DNA of 64,000 nt from Orthonyx spaldingii (GCA_013397795.1 VZTJ01001724.1:211978-275977), one strand, 5' to 3'; counted from the first letter of the stretch, positions 36,895-51,375 are shown. Notes: generated by a model not told the origin, from the sequence alone. A program made the numbers and translations.

Positions 36895-39800
36895 ACAGAT
36901 TCCATAGTGACAAACTCTGTGAGAACAGAAAGAAGACATTTCTTGACTCTAAAAATCATGCTGCATTAGAATCAAAATGCTAGGGCCAGAGGATTGTTTT
37001 ACTGTAAATAGCTGATGAGTACATCTGAAATATGGAGATTTCAAATAATTATTTGGGATTTATGCAGGAACTACTGGCTAGTGTTCTCTTACATACACTA
37101 CAGTCAAACAACATAATCACAATAGTCCATTCCTGACTTTAAAATTATAGTCCTTAAAGATATCTCTGGGCTAGTATCAGGCAGAGAGGCAAGTATAAAT
37201 TCAAAGTACACGTCTGTTAATTCTTACCTTAAGACTCTGTTGTTTTGTGGGGTTATAGGTCTCCAGACCTACTCTTCATCACCCTGTAGCTAATAACAAT
37301 CATCTCAAGACATGTAAAGTCAGGAAAGGGGGTCAGCCCCCTTTCACATTTCCTGTAAAATGCATGCAATTAGAATACTGTAGTTGAAAATATATTGTGC
37401 CTGTTTTAGTAGATTTACTAAGCTCCTCAAATGTTCAGATGACATATTTTAGACTACACAGTTCTGAAACGGATGTGCTGTTGTTGAACTGTAGGTAAGA
37501 GACTTGCAATTTAATGCTTATACTGTCCATAATGCCTGGATTGGTTTGTTTTAAGCACAGATCTCAGTTCCTAATTTCTTAGACTCTTCTGTAGTCAGAC
37601 ATTGAAAAGGCTGAGCAGTGTTCCAATTATTTGAAATTTTAATTTTTTTTACTCTAAGAATGAACTTATTGGAATATAACACAACAATGTAGATATTTTA
37701 GGTTTCAATTAAGCTGCATCAAAGGTTCCTCCTTCTCCTACAACTGATTTGGTCTTCCAGTCCTTATCTATGCAGTGACACAGAAATCAAAGCTAACATT
37801 TTCATCACTTTCATCATTGTCTTTTATGAAGATACATTTTGTTCTCAGCATTTCCATATCACCCTGAAAAGTCAGAAACATTTGCAGAAGTGATATACTA
37901 TGCATGGAAAAAAACACAACAAAGAACAGTGTGGAATAACAGATAAGGTGGTGTCAGCAGCAAAGATGAATTTCAAGAGCTTGGATTAGATGTTCAGCTT
38001 CAGTCTCATCTCTTAGTCGTTAACAAATAATTCAATATCTGAAATGACTGTAGACTCTGAAAACATTTTGAGATATAATTGACACTTTAATGATTTCACA
38101 AGAAATTATCTGAGGATTCTTTTTCTTGTAGTGTGCTACAAGTAGTAGTAGCAGACTTAATAGTAGTACAATATATTATGTTTTTCATTAAAAATGCTAA
38201 AATCGTCCTCAGATGCCAACCAGAGAGGTTTTAAGGCAGCAGTATAAATTGTTGCAGGTCTCAAAGTTCACTCCTTTGATTTTCTTTCACACATCAGGTA
38301 GTATAAATCATTAAGCATACAGAAGGCTGAACCCAAAGCAGCATGCATTATTAAAACATATGAACCTGACTGAAACTTTTGATGCTCATAGTTTACTTGT
38401 GATCTTGTGAAATTAAGAAATCAAATAAATTTGCATTACTGTATTTCAGCTGATAGCCAGTGTTGGAGAAGTTGAGAATGGCATGAAGTAGAAAGTACAA
38501 GTTGTTATGCTACTTTTACCTGTAATTTCCTTGAAATATAAAGATAGAGATAAAACAGGTATAATTTAAAACCAATGGTGGTTTCTTTTACAAGGGAAAA
38601 AAAAAATTGTCTTCCTAGATGTGTCAGAACATGATTTTGTGCATTAGCAACGGAAAAAAGAAAGAAAAGATAAATAGAAGGAAAAAAGGGAATTCTGGAA
38701 TAAAGGCAAATCTCAGAATAAATTTCTAGAAAAATAATTAATTTGGAACAGCCTGAGGGCTGCTCTTACTCATGTTATCTGAGTTAGATCTCCCTGACTT
38801 GAGATCTTGAAGCACAGTATCACTTTCTTTCTATCCCAGTTTGACCTGAACAAGCCTGTGGTCAATAGGAGTCCCAGGTTGTGTTGCTGTTCTCTCTGCA
38901 GACCCCAAATTAGCATAATTTCTTCAATCCCAGATTTCACACGGTGATTACTCTAGATAACAAAATGGGTATAATGGATTGACATCCTCATTTTACTCTC
39001 ATATATCTCTCTACTAACCATGATAAACAGCAGGGAGATTTTAAATATTAAGCACTCTTTAGTAACTAGAATATTAAATGATTCTAATCATACTCTTTGC
39101 ATGTGATTATTTTCTCTAATTCCTCTTTTTTTTTTCCCCTAAACCTACTAATTTTCAGATTTAAAATGATTATATGCCAGACCTAAATTATTTAAGGTAT
39201 TTGCTACAATATTTGTGGGCTTTTTTTTGCTTTTTCCCTAAGATTTACCGTTAATGTCATTTTCACATACAGTTATTTAAAACATATTATGTTTTCAATG
39301 TCTTGTGTCTCTCAGCTACATTTTATTGCTGGTTAGTGGTAGTGCAGTGACTACCTTAAACAGTGACGTCAACTTCAGATCAACAGAAATAACAAAACCA
39401 GCTTCAGTTGGCCTAAGACAAACTCTGTGACTGCTCCTAGATAAAGGATGAAATGAAAAAAACTTTCTCTCCTCACTTATTCCTTCAGTCTTTTGTCAAC
39501 ATTGACAAACATAACACTAACTCCACTAGTATTGTGAAGCAACATATTGTTTTAAAACAAAAATCTCCCCCTTGCATCAAAATATCTTCCCTCTTATTTA
39601 ATTTTTTTAAGACATACGGTCTTTCATTGAATTCCCTTGTATACCTTAAACTGTCCTTTGCTTTCAGCAGGTGGTGCAGATATTATTTTAGTGGTAAGGA
39701 AAGTGATCCATTGATGCAGGATTTGCGTTGATGCAGATCTACTCCAGTGTCACTTGGAGTAGACAAGCAGGTTTTCTGAATATCAAAAATGTCTCAGATC

Positions 39801-42364
39801 CTCAGTAAGTTCTTCCTAGGACTTGACTTGGGGAGTTTGCTATGTTTTTGTAAATGCTAAACCAACAAAACAGCCAACCAAACAACCAATGTGCAAGCAC
39901 ATAAACAGGAAATCTGAATAGCAGATGGCAAGATGGAAAATGCCGGTTTCCCTCTTCGTGGTTAACACTTGCAACAGTCTGGGCTTCATTGCTTCTTGCT
40001 GCCTGCATAATGGTGGCCTTTGGGAGAACAGCAATAAAGTCTGTCTCCTGTCTATTTTTATCAATAATAATTGTGATGATTTCACAAGAAACATGGTACT
40101 CAGAGTGCCCAGTAAACACCAAAATTTCATGTGTAAACATTGGGGTTTATAAAAGAATTCACAATACAAGAAATATTTCACAAACACCAACTCTTTCTGC
40201 TAATGGCTAATGTAACATCCTTCACTAATTATCTCTTTAATGTGACAGATGAATGGCAAGTGATTTTATGCATATTTAAAACTCCTTGAAGTACGTTGGT
40301 TAGTTGAAATGGGCAGGTAAATCTCATGGCATGGTTCCTCTTCCTTACTGGGTAAAGACATTTGTTTTTGAGTATTTTTGCAAACAGCTTTGATGCTCAG
40401 ATTGTACAGTCATATTCACCTGATTTTATACTTTTTTTTTTTCTGGAATAAATACAATTATCATATAGCATAGGGCCAAAAGAGGAAAAATCCATGTTAA
40501 AAGTATAGTCGCTACCATTTACTTGTGCTTATGTAATGCAAAACATAGTCCTGGATGGGCTTATCCAAAGCCCATCAAATCACTAGAATTCACCTAGTTA
40601 ACTGCAGATTCACTGTTTGGAATATCATAGCTCTCTGTTAACTGCAAGATCAAGATACAGTCATATTCATTTGAGTAAGGTTTTTGATGCCACTTCTACC
40701 ACAAGAGTAGCAAGTCTTCTAAACTCTTGTTTAGAAAATGTGGTAAAATGATGCTATCAGACAATTACTGCATTTTAGTTTAGGACAACGTGATGGTTGA
40801 ACACAATCTGGTAAGACCATGCACTGCTCTTTGTTTTATTAGTGCCATTTATGATTCATTCATAAACATTGAAGTTGCTTATTGCACAGATAACACTAAT
40901 GTTAGTCTCCTTCATCACTTTCTAACTAAATTGAAATTCTGATTTTAAAGTGTCATGCTACTTGATCTATAGTAACAGATTTTGAATAAGGTTTCCATTA
41001 GAGAAAAATTTAAACATGATGTTTAGTTTAATGTAGAGTTAAATTATGTTTTTACTGCATTACTATATATGGAAAAAGCATACATTACATCTGTCTATAA
41101 TATCTTCTGCCAGATTTTTTTTTGTTTCCTTACATTTCCTGTCAGTACTGTGTCTAATATACATATGAAATAGATAGATACACAGAAGGATGAATCAATA
41201 GACAAAGGGACTACAGCAAATCAGATTTGGCCTTCAGTTTTTCCGGAGGAAAAGAGAATTCTGCAAATTTAAGACTGGTATTCCCTCCATATATCAGGAA
41301 AAACAGTCTTTGGAGGATTCTTTTGAGGAAAAGGGTAGTGTACATAATTTTATGTAACATAAACAAAAGATTATCTGTACAATGCAAGAGATGCTGAAAG
41401 AGCAAAATCCCATGAAATACCAATCTGTCTGGAAAAAAAATGAAAAGAAAAATTAAAAAAATTAAAAAGAGGAATTTTGAAGGACTTAGATTATTCTGTA
41501 GGATTTTAATGAACTGCTCAGAGTTTTGGAGAACAAGGTGTTGCAGTGGTGTAGTGAACTGGGAACAAGGTAGGCTGAGGTTATTTTTCACCTTGATAAA
41601 CTAGGACTGAGACAATTGCAGCAGACTTACCCAAAGACAGCTACCTAATTGCTAAACTGGAAATTGTTTTGCGTTATTTCTTATATTTCAGGTGATCCTT
41701 TAAAAATACAAAATACCAGTAAGGAGCTGTTTTTCATGAAAGTGATCTAAATAGAAGAAACATAGTTGAAAATTAAAGATCCCTTTAGGAACAGGATAAA
41801 CAGCCCCATTTCATTTTTGTTTTGCTTGTTTGTTTATTTTTCTTTTCTTTTGCTTTTAAATTTCATCTCTAAACCAGATCATAGGCTAGTCTTTTCTAAG
41901 AATAAAAGGTGTATTCAAATTCCCCAAAGTAAAATGTTGATTAAATTTTCCTGTTGATTAGTGGCTTTGTTGTCCCCCATCATCTGTGCTGTAAATTCAG
42001 CAAGCCTTTGGGAGAGCAAATAATAGGCTTTCTTTAGCAACCCATTCAAAACAACAGGACAAAAAGTCAATTAAATCCCTAGTTCTATATTTTGCTTAGA
42101 CTATCAGAACATATCTGGACTTCCTAACACATGATAAAAAGAATTAGTCTTTCTTGGGTATGCAGGCAAAGAACTAAAGAAGACCCTAGAAATATATATA
42201 TACTGTCACTAAATTCTCACAGGTCATTTGACCACAAAACAACATGAGCTAAAATGAAAAACATAGTACAACTACTAAAAACCATGGATAAAAATAACAC
42301 AAATTCTGCAGTACTCTACATTGGATATTCATGAAAATATAGCACTATATCGGGGAAGAGAAGA

Positions 42365-42385
42365 TTTTTTTTTTTTTTTTTTTTT
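42365..42385. repeat. Poly-T tract (T21)
   Basis: Homopolymer run with no element attached. Confidence 0.85.
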
Positions 42386-42794
42386 ATTCCCCCTGTCATT
42401 TAAGTAGAAGGCTAGATGAAAAATAATGTATGCTTTTAAGGGAGAAAAATCAACATCTTTCCTTTAAAAGGCCAACAAACTCAGCAGCTCAGCATGTCCT
42501 TTGCAAAGCAGAGGAGAAAGTCATCCTATTGTAGCTGTTTAAACTCAAGGGTCAGATGACTGATAGAGTGCATTGTCTGGAGACTTTCACAGTTCAAGTT
42601 AATGCTATCAAACCCTTTAATTACACCACCAATATACTACTGCTGATAAGAGGCCCTAATGGTCCTTTCATATCTGTATGGTAACTAGGAAATGCACCAT
42701 ATATGGGTGTAAGATTGATACCTATATGACTTTGTTCTGATAACTTGACTTCCCGTCAAATGATGCATTGCAGAAGCTTCTTCCAGCTTCTCAC

Positions 42795-42820
42795 CTATTT
42801 TCCTGTAGTGTTTCACAGTG
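42795..42820 (-). CDS. Candidate 26-nt upstream exon
   Basis: Strong acceptor (tatctggaacttttctcag) and strong donor (AAATAG|gtgaga) on the minus strand enclose 26 bases, open in two frames (HCETLQEN or TVKHYRKI). It is too short for coding evidence and is listed because both splice signals are good and the strand matches the gene. Confidence 0.2.
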
Positions 42821-43132
42821 CTGAGAAAAGTTCCAGATACCTAGCAGTGTCTATAAGCATGAAAACATAAGAAAGATCTACATGGAATTAAGAGGAAAAT
42901 GTGGCTTACTGAAACAGGATTTTCAGCAACATATTAATCCCTAATCCTCTGGCATCATACCTGCTGGATTGCCTAGCTTTTTGTTTCATTTTTTCCAATT
43001 AGTTACTAACTACAGTACAGAAAATTACAATTCTAATAATTTTATCAGAACCAAGTTGTGACTGCAATACTGTAGCATTAACTTTGCTGTTTACTCTGGT
43101 CATGCAATATCTCAGTGAAGGGAACTTTTCCT

Positions 43133-43215
43133 ACATATACATATACATACACATATACATATACATATACATATTCATGTACATATTCATATACATATAC
43201 CTATATATTTATTTT
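43133..43215. repeat. (ATACAT)n microsatellite array
   Basis: About 80 bases of ATACAT/ACATAT units with a few TTCATG variants. In one frame it yields a meaningless alternating Tyr-Ile peptide. Confidence 0.95.
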
Positions 43216-46200
43216 TGTCAGTTATCCTGCTGTTTAGATTCATTTTCCTATCTTGGGAAAGCAGTGGATAGAATAAGTGTTGGACTACAAGGTGAACATA
43301 AAGTTTACATAAATATCATCTCCTGATTAGCAGTTATGGGATGCACAACTGGTGAGCAGGAGTGAGGAACCCCACTGGGAATATTTATATTGGGTTGGAG
43401 ACAAATTATGTCTTCCACTGGAGCAGGGAGTTTTACTCATAAACAGAAAAACTGTGGGTTTTGAGAAATGGAGATGCTTCTCTGCATGTCATATATGGCA
43501 TTTCTGGCATGTATGTGCTTCTGGAAGACAAGAAAATCAGTTCTATAGAAAACAGTAGTGACACTTCCCATTGCACTTCACTCACAAAATCAGGGTGAAC
43601 AGGGCTTGTTCTGCACCTTCTGACTTCAGTCCATCAAAGCACATGTAATGCCTGGCTTCAATGAAGCTGCTTTTTTTTTACTTTAATGAGCAATACTAAT
43701 GTCCTTAAAGCTAATTGTGTGCTGAAGTGCTCCTCTGACTGGGGTCTTTGTGCAGTGTAAATGGTAAGTTATTGTCTGGCACAGTAAGTTATTGTCATTG
43801 TGAGAAATGCAACAATTTAGAGGAAATATCCCTGTAAAGATATGTGAAGTGGAAGATCTCATCTCCTACTGAATGATTGCAAGGCTTCTCACTGACTGGG
43901 GAAGTAGCATGCAAAGTTGCTGGCATGCACATGTTAAGTGAATTATTATTATATTAAAAACTACATTCCCCCAAACATTTGTTTCTCATCTGGCATCAAA
44001 TAGAGTTTAATTGCAAATTGTTTTATGTCATTTTCAAAAAGATGCACAGGAGGTTCCTAAACTTCCCATGTATACACATCTCATTATATCTCAGTAGGGT
44101 TCATGTTTGTACCACCTGCTCACAATTGGGAACACTTACCCTAATGTCTCTGCAACAAATTTTAGCACTGGGGTCCTTTTGACAATGCAGTTGCAATCTT
44201 CGTTACAATCCTTTTTGTAAGCCATTTCCAGGGGGTTATGTTAAGAGAAGAAATATGTACATTTCATTATTTTCTTTGATTTAAGAACATACAGCCTAAC
44301 GGTTTTGTTATTTTTACCTAATGAGAAAGAACAATAAAGTTCTCAGGTCAAAATCTGAATTACAGTTAGTTACCAGCTGTTTACAAAACTGAACAGCAGA
44401 AGCATAACACCAGATTATTTATATGGCTAAAATATCAGCTTTCATGGACTGCCTACCTCCTTCTTGAGGATTTTCTAGTGTTAATAGGAGAGGGGTATAG
44501 GCTTTGTATTTTTAGAACAGTTTTGGATACTATACATGTTAATAATTCCAAGATTTATGTGTGTTTAGTCCATTTACTATGCATTACCAGGACTACTGGT
44601 TTGCCTGTAGGCCAAAAGAGTGAGTTAAAGCCCACATCAGGATTTGGGCTCAGATCCAAACTAATATTGCAGTGTAATACTAGGAGAGCTTCACTGCTGG
44701 AAGAAATGTGCCTTGGCTAAGGCATTGAATCAAGGTATCACCTGCATGGCTCTGACGGTCAAGCAAGTGGCAATTAAGGACTTCCAAGTGCTTTACAGGA
44801 GGAGATTGAGATGTTTTTCTGAATCCATGATCACTCAAGGCTCAGATTGACATGACTCGCTGAAACATCAATTCCGTTTCATACACATCTGGTAGAAAAA
44901 TACAGCATTATAGTGCAACCAAAGACTATGTTATAATGCACATACATATGTTGACGATGAACATGACACTTTTATTTCTCCCTATTCCAGTTTCTCACGA
45001 TAGGGAACCTGGCTGGATCTTTACCTCTTTTCCCCTTCCCAAAGCTGGAGGTGTAGCAGCAGTTAGATAGGTGAATGCTGAATCCAAACCCTATTTTTGA
45101 ATGTGTTTACATGGAGCATAAGCTCTTCCTACTCTCCAACTGAGTGTCCAGAGCAGAGTCTAAGGAGCTCTGGACCTGTTTCCATCTGTTTTCTCATCCC
45201 GGCTAGATCATCCAGGCCATATCTGTGCTTTACCCTTGCAGCATGTAGTGCTGCTGCTACTGCTCTGGCAGTGGCAGAGGTTTGGGCTTTGGTGAGCATA
45301 TTTGTTTGCAGTTATTCTTTTGATAGGGTATCCAAATTTTCTTGAGGAAGACAACCAAAGCAGATATTTATATCTCAGATATTTAAGTCTGAGACAAAGG
45401 CTCTTCTCCAGCCCAGATATTTTCTCCTTGCCAAACTCCAAAGGCTTGTTTCCCAAAAAGGTGTTAAAATTTCTAAAACTTTTCAGGAAAGCTCACAGGT
45501 ATCTTTCATAATGGGAAGAACTGAAAAAACAAACTGCAGGAGCTGGGACTGGCTGCCCCAATAGCAAACCCATTAGTCACCAGCTCATCCCAGACAGAGT
45601 ATTCCTCTGTTTCCACATAGAAAACTTCTATGGAAAATCTTGAAAACTCCTGCAGAAGGTGGACGCAGTCTGTTCCCACAGCTTGGAGAAACCAAACCAA
45701 AAAACAGGGCAACACATTTTATTTATCTTGACGGAAGTGCAATTCTTTGAGTAGCTTTGTAGATACCTCACATTTTTTTTATAATAATCGGGTTTTTGAG
45801 ACAGGATTGCATCCTGGACCAGTTACCTTGCAGACCACTCCTGCAGCTGTTGCCATCCACTGGGATTGTCATGGCAGTTGTGGAGTTGCTTGCCCTGCAA
45901 TAGAAGCATTTGTAGAGTTTTGATGGGTTTTCAGCATGTTGTAGCCACACAAAGGGTTTCCAATTCAACTTGCTCTCTACAGCCATCAGCTGCTTCATAA
46001 GCTGTTTTATAAACTAGGGCTGTGGTGTGCTAGCACCACAAAACCCTCTCCAGTAGCTTCTTCTGTTGATCTCATCTTTTCTGCAACTTTGCTGGATGAC
46101 CCTATATTTAACATAAATTGTACAGTCCCACAAAGAGATAATGTTTCAGATCATTGTTATTAGATTAAAAAAAAAATAAATTGCCAAGGTTCCCTGCAGT

Positions 46201-46439
46201 TAGTTTATTCTTCTCTGTGTCACATTATCTGTACCCCTTATTATTTTCACCAGAGCTATCTGCATGGGCCATGCATTTGTTTTTTTTTCTCCCTCCCACC
46301 TACTTGACACTGAAGCTGTTACCCGTCACCCTTCCTTAAGTGAGGAGTAAGAGGCTGCTGCTTTGTGACCAGCTGGCAGGGATCAGAGGAGAAATGCAAT
46401 AGTCCTCTGGGTGGAAACTATTTGGGTCATCCCAGCTCA

Positions 46440-46640
46440 GAGGTGCTGTTTGAATTAAAGTTCTATATTTGCTGTCGTGTGTAAAAATTCTTGGTGGCAT
46501 AAGAGAAACATATTGTTAATTAATTGCAGTCTGAAACACATGTCAATCAAATGTGTTTGCGGCTAGTAATCTTCATGCTAATCACTTTCTCAAACAACAC
46601 CCTGGTCCATCTGAATTATGTCTAAATTAATCTAAGCAAA
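46440..46640. promoter_or_regulatory. Motif-rich segment, possible enhancer
   Basis: Within 70 bases it contains a homeodomain-type TTAATTAATT (46516-46525), a PBX/MEIS-like TGTCAATCA (46541-46549) set inside the imperfect inverted repeat cacatgtcaatcaaatgtg, and an octamer-like ATGCTAAT (46575-46582). No open frame or repeat explains it. Motifs this short occur by chance; density and lack of repeats are the only support. Confidence 0.25.
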
Positions 46641-49124
46641 TCTGTACATCTTCTTTTAACATAAAGTAATAGTAGCTTGTGTTCATTTGTACACAGACAG
46701 ATAGACTGTCTTAGACAACTAAAGAATCATTTGCGTTTTTTCTTTAACTAAATCAAAGTTTTCAGTTTTGAAAAGTTGTTGATAACTTCTTTACCATTTA
46801 TCTTTCTTTTTTTTTAAATTTCGTGTATGTTTGTACATATCTGGAAGAGAAAATATACAAAATATACAAAATTAACATTAAATTGTGTGATCATTATAGT
46901 ACCTTTCACCTCAAAAGGGTATTGGAGAGCTTTCAGAGTAATGAAATTTACTGTTCTGTGAGCTCTGACATATTTCGGCATAGAAATACTGGACATTCAA
47001 GCATGATCGTCTACCTATTAATGATTCATCTATTACTAACTCTTTGGACCCAAAACAAATGGTAAATGAGCCACTGCCCAAAGTGCAAGTTGCTGGATAG
47101 AATTTACTAATACTAAAAAAACCTGTTGAATGCAGGGCTTAGCCCTGAAATAATTGATAACTAGGGCACCAACTTGGTGATATGTTGAGAAACATCTATA
47201 GTTAAAAGATGTGGGCATGAGGCCTAACATTATTATGTAGTACTTCCTGAAGAAAAGTTACAAATTTTTCTCTAGAGCAGATCCATACCCTGTGATGCAG
47301 TCTTTTAAACCCTACTTTTCATTGAAATTTTCTTCTATGAAGTAGAGTTCTACAGCGTTATTGAAAAGTGACCTCTGCATCTATAAAAAATAAAACTAAT
47401 CAAATCAGATCTCTTTAAAAATAATGAATACAGACAAAGAAAACACAGCAATTTGGGCAAAATTCTCTTTAGCTTTTCAATTATAACTATGATCAACCCC
47501 AGCCAACCTAGGCTGTTGGCTCATTGTCTTGGTCTAGACAGGCTTGTGGGTTTACAAATTAGTCTCTGAAGACGCCAGAGACTCAGGCTCAGCATTCACC
47601 TGAAGTTAAATATTCTTCACTTAAGGATCTAGTTTATCTGAACTAGAAAGACAAATTGTATTTTATTTCAGGATCAATATGGCAGAAATCCCAGAGCTCT
47701 CCACCCATATGGTAGGAACATATGTGTTCATTCCAGCTACACTCCCTTATTCCAACTCCACTAGGAAAAAACACCCTTTTCCCCATTTGCTCTCTCCAGG
47801 ATTAAGCCAAAGTCTATTAAAGTCTTTAGAAATATTTTCACTTATTTCAGCAAGCTCTGGATGGTGCCTTCCAGCTTCCAGTAATTTCTGTCATCATTGT
47901 TATAATGACCAGCAGCAGTTTGATATTCTTCCCATTGACATCTTCAGGAGATGGCTATTCCAGCTTGTCCAGACCCCAGAAACCGATTTCTAGAGCATTT
48001 TTCAACTTACAAACCTTCTTCCTCATAACAAATACTGGAACAAATACTGGAAGTGGCTCAATTTGTTTGAAAATCCGTGTGCAATTTTGTCTTAGCTCCT
48101 TTTCTGCATGCATTGCATGATTTAAACAGAGGAGGACTCTCTGCTGTTTTAGATGAATGACACATATTGCCTGGGATGCCAGCAGTTGTGCATTGTAACA
48201 CAGCACACTATGCAGCACTGGTACCACAATTTTGGTCTCCCTCCATGCCTATGTGCAGCAGGAGCATTGCTACAGACCAGGTTAGGCCCTGTAAAGTAAC
48301 AGCTCTAAACCCCTTCCCTCCCTCTCCCAAATTTGCTAATACTGAGTAAAGATGGCTAAAACACAGGTTTTGTTCACCATGCAGAGGAAAGTGTTTCTGC
48401 ACCTGGAGGAAAACTTTTAAACAACTCTCACTCCTGATCTTTTAGACCTGAGTTACAGGTTCAACATAAAAAACTTCTGCAAGGACACAGCAACCTTGAC
48501 GGTCTGTACAGGACTGTGCTTAGTGCAGTCTTCCTTTGCCCACACGGAGAAGAGTCTTTCATCTGTCCTTTGTATCTAGACTATATGTAAATAAGTTAGT
48601 AGATGGAACATTTCACTAAGCAATGCACTCAAACTTTATAAATTCTTTTTTTTTTTTTTCTGTTTAAACAGGTAATCTCAGTGAGTCATCCTCCACAGTC
48701 CTTTCCAAAGATGTAGTACTTAGCCCCAATACAAAAGTAAAACAAGAAATTTCATCTTTTTTATTAAATTCTTCCTGGTTTAACAGTGACTTCTGTAAAA
48801 GTTGCCTCTTTCCCCAGAAAAAAAATGTCCAAATTTTTCAGTTTACCTATGTAGTGAGGCCTTGCTATAACAATAATTTAAGTGGCAGCTCCATGGGAAG
48901 TGATGGTTAGCAATGCAATTTCTGAGGCAGCTCACAAAACCACAGGGTAAGGAGGAAATATCCCTATAGCACTAACAGAAATTTTATTAGAGTGGTAGAA
49001 TGCTATTGAGTGGAAAAAGAATTTCCAGAGGAAAAGGGACAGAATCCGAGAAGGTGATTAAAAGTATTTTTTTCCATGGTGTGTGTTTTAAAGATGCTGT
49101 ACCTGGGCTTTGGATTTATCTATT

Positions 49125-49159
49125 TCTCTCTCTCTCTCTCTTTTTTTTTTTTTTTTTTT
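49125..49159. repeat. (TC)n followed by poly-T
   Basis: About eight TC units followed by 19 T. Confidence 0.9.
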
Positions 49160-50339
49160 CCATAAAAAGCATAATATTTCACATTTGGAATAATTCCTGG
49201 GTTTTGGAAACAAATTATTAAAACTGAGCATATGGAGGTCTTAAAGTAGAACCTTATGGGAAGGGGGGGAAAAAAAACCCGGTTGATCAAGGCTCTTCTG
49301 TAGCATCTTAAACTAAACTGAAATATTGCAAAATCGTTATGAAATAAGATTTTTGTTTCTGTGGGGCTCTTTCCTATCCTCTGTTTTGAAGTTTATTTCA
49401 TGAAATAAGTGGAACTTAATTCTTCCACCTTCAAAGAAACATTTTTATGCTGTTTGCGATTCTTCATGTATTTTTTCTGTATTACTTTAGAATATAGAAG
49501 ATTTAGCTTTTTTCTTTTTTGTGATATTCAGAGAAGTCTACAATGATAAATGATATATAAATTTATTTTATATATCTTACCTTCCCATAAGACTGAAGAT
49601 AGTGTTGAATTTTAACAGTCAAATAGGTCCCTGTGTGGACCTTATGTTCACCCATAACAGACAACTATCAATTTTAAGGGCTGTGAGCTAGGTCTTGAGT
49701 CCAGGTCCTCAGTCTGTTTAGGCACACTCAGGTCCCAGTGTGGTTTGGGGATAACTACACTACCAGCATTTCCTCTAAACATATGTTCTAGATTTTTTTC
49801 TTGCAAGGTATGAACATGCACTGATCAAATGCTGTGTGAGAGTATTGATATTACTTAAGCACAGGCAAAAAACCAATAGACTCCAAGGTCTGAATAAACA
49901 CCCTCCTCTCCCTGAGTTTATTCAGTCTGAGTCTCCTATGTAAACGTTAATTGCTTTCATTACAGGTTTTTCATGTCAAGCACCTTTTCAAATCAGCATC
50001 TTGAAATTAACCATTAAGATCTTAACAGTTTATTCTGTATGTGCTTCAGTAGGATCATGTATGATTTACTAAGCATGAACAGTGGTTGCAATAAAAAAAT
50101 TTCTTAGGAAAAAAGGAAAGGTCAGGCAAACAGGCAAAAAGTTAACAAACTTTGGCCTTTAAAGTCTCATTTTTCATCCACATGCAGATTCTTAGATGAT
50201 GCAACTTGTATTACATTTAAAGGTTTGAGCCACTCCATCAGTGGTTATGATTTATGACTGATAGCTTTATCCTGAACTGTTATTATCAGACTACTGTCGC
50301 AAAATGATCCTCCAAGAGACAGAAACACTGTAGGCTCTG

Positions 50340-50672
50340 TAATATGTATGACTCCAACTTCCTTGTGAGGGAAGAAGAGGGGCAGACACTGATCTCTTCT
50401 CTCTGGTGACCAGTGACAGGACCCAGAGAGAATGGCCTGAAGTTGTCAGGGGAGGTGAAGTTTGGATATTTAAAAAGGTTTTTCACCCAGAGGGAACAGA
50501 CTACCTAGGGAAGTGCTCAAGCACCACGTCTGAGAGAGCTCAAGAAGTGTTTAGACACCACTCTGGGGTACATGGTGTGATTCCTGGGGTGTCCAATGCA
50601 GGTCCAGGAGTTGGACTCAACGATCCTTGTGTGTCCTTCCCACTGAGCTTATTCTATGGTTTTGTAATTCAT
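50340..50672 (+). mobile_element. CR1 LINE, short 3' copy
   Basis: The plus strand reads ggggcagacactgatctctt, then tctctggtgaccagtgacag, the end of CR1 ORF2. It continues gatatttaaaaaggtttttc and agttggactcaacgatcctt, and ends with attctatggttttgtaattc at 50672. Compared with well-kept copies it lacks part of the segment before aagtgctcaagcacc. It is a 5'-truncated dead copy; the left edge is approximate. Confidence 0.9.
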
Positions 50673-51339
50673 TGGTTCTAGAGAAATGTGGATAAACAAA
50701 ATGCCCAGAAGTCTCTATCCTGTTAGAGAGGGGTGAGGTCTGAATTCTTTGTTGACTCTAATTTCCATGTGAAGTCCATCTCCATTTAAAGATGACAGGA
50801 AGAGGCAGAGAGGGCCTCCTTCCAACTGTGTTTTAAATAAGGATTCGTTTTGTTCTATCAGTGGCAGTTGCAACTGTGTTCTAGTCATGTATTTCCCATT
50901 TCTTTAACAAAAATGGTTCGTATGAAAGAAAGAAACTGGCAGATCACTATGTCAGTACATGATTATTCACCTATGCTCATTTAGGTAACTGAGTCAAGTC
51001 TTCGCAGTATTTTTAAGAGTTTGGTTGTCAGTTACACAACCATCAGTTTGCAAGCCTTAGTTAAATTTATGTTATGAATTTGTAATCCTGTGAAAAATCA
51101 GATGTGCACATACGTTTGTGTTGTAGGACATAAATGCAATTCCTTCCCCTCCCCAACAGTTCTTTGTGACATCTTTCCAATTTTAATTGATACCACGGAA
51201 ATCAAAGAAAGACCACAGTGAATCAGCAGTGTTGACAATGTGCCAGGGTGTTTAGAAAATAGGCATAGCTAGGGAAGAAGAACATGTCAAAATACATTTG
51301 GAACATATTGGAATATGTTATGAAATAAAATGTGTTTAC

Positions 51340-51375
51340 CTTTTTGAATGACGGTGTTGGGTAGTGCTGGCGACG
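51340..51375 (-). CDS. Candidate 36-nt upstream exon
   Basis: The minus strand has an unusually strong pyrimidine tract (ccaccccctcctcctcctaag) before 36 bases, and a good donor (CAAAAAG|gtaaac). All three frames are open; the phase-neutral one reads RRQHYPTPSFKK. The segment is richer in CpG than its surroundings. It may be an upstream exon of the minus-strand gene, but no connecting exon was proven. Confidence 0.3.

Larger units (their letters stand above)
36893..50339. other. Long non-coding stretch
   Basis: No recognisable transposon copy and no RNA gene. It includes microsatellites (42365-42385, 43133-43215, 49125-49159), an exon-like segment (42795-42820) and a motif-rich segment (46440-46640) listed separately. 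A block at 39802-40210 stays open in four overlapping frames but encodes nothing recognised. Confidence 0.4.

Noticed and set aside
36567..36983. 138-codon plus-strand frame rich in Phe
   Set aside because: It reads through both poly-T tracts and the N gap, so it is an artefact of low complexity.
43084..43326. 80-codon plus-strand frame with Tyr-Ile repeats
   Set aside because: It is only the translation of the ATACAT microsatellite.
49565..49576. 12-base minus-strand segment between strong splice signals; similar micro-segments at about 36150, 38520, 44455 and 62867
   Set aside because: Exons of 10-20 bases with no phase partner. Their number shows how often chance yields good-looking pairs.
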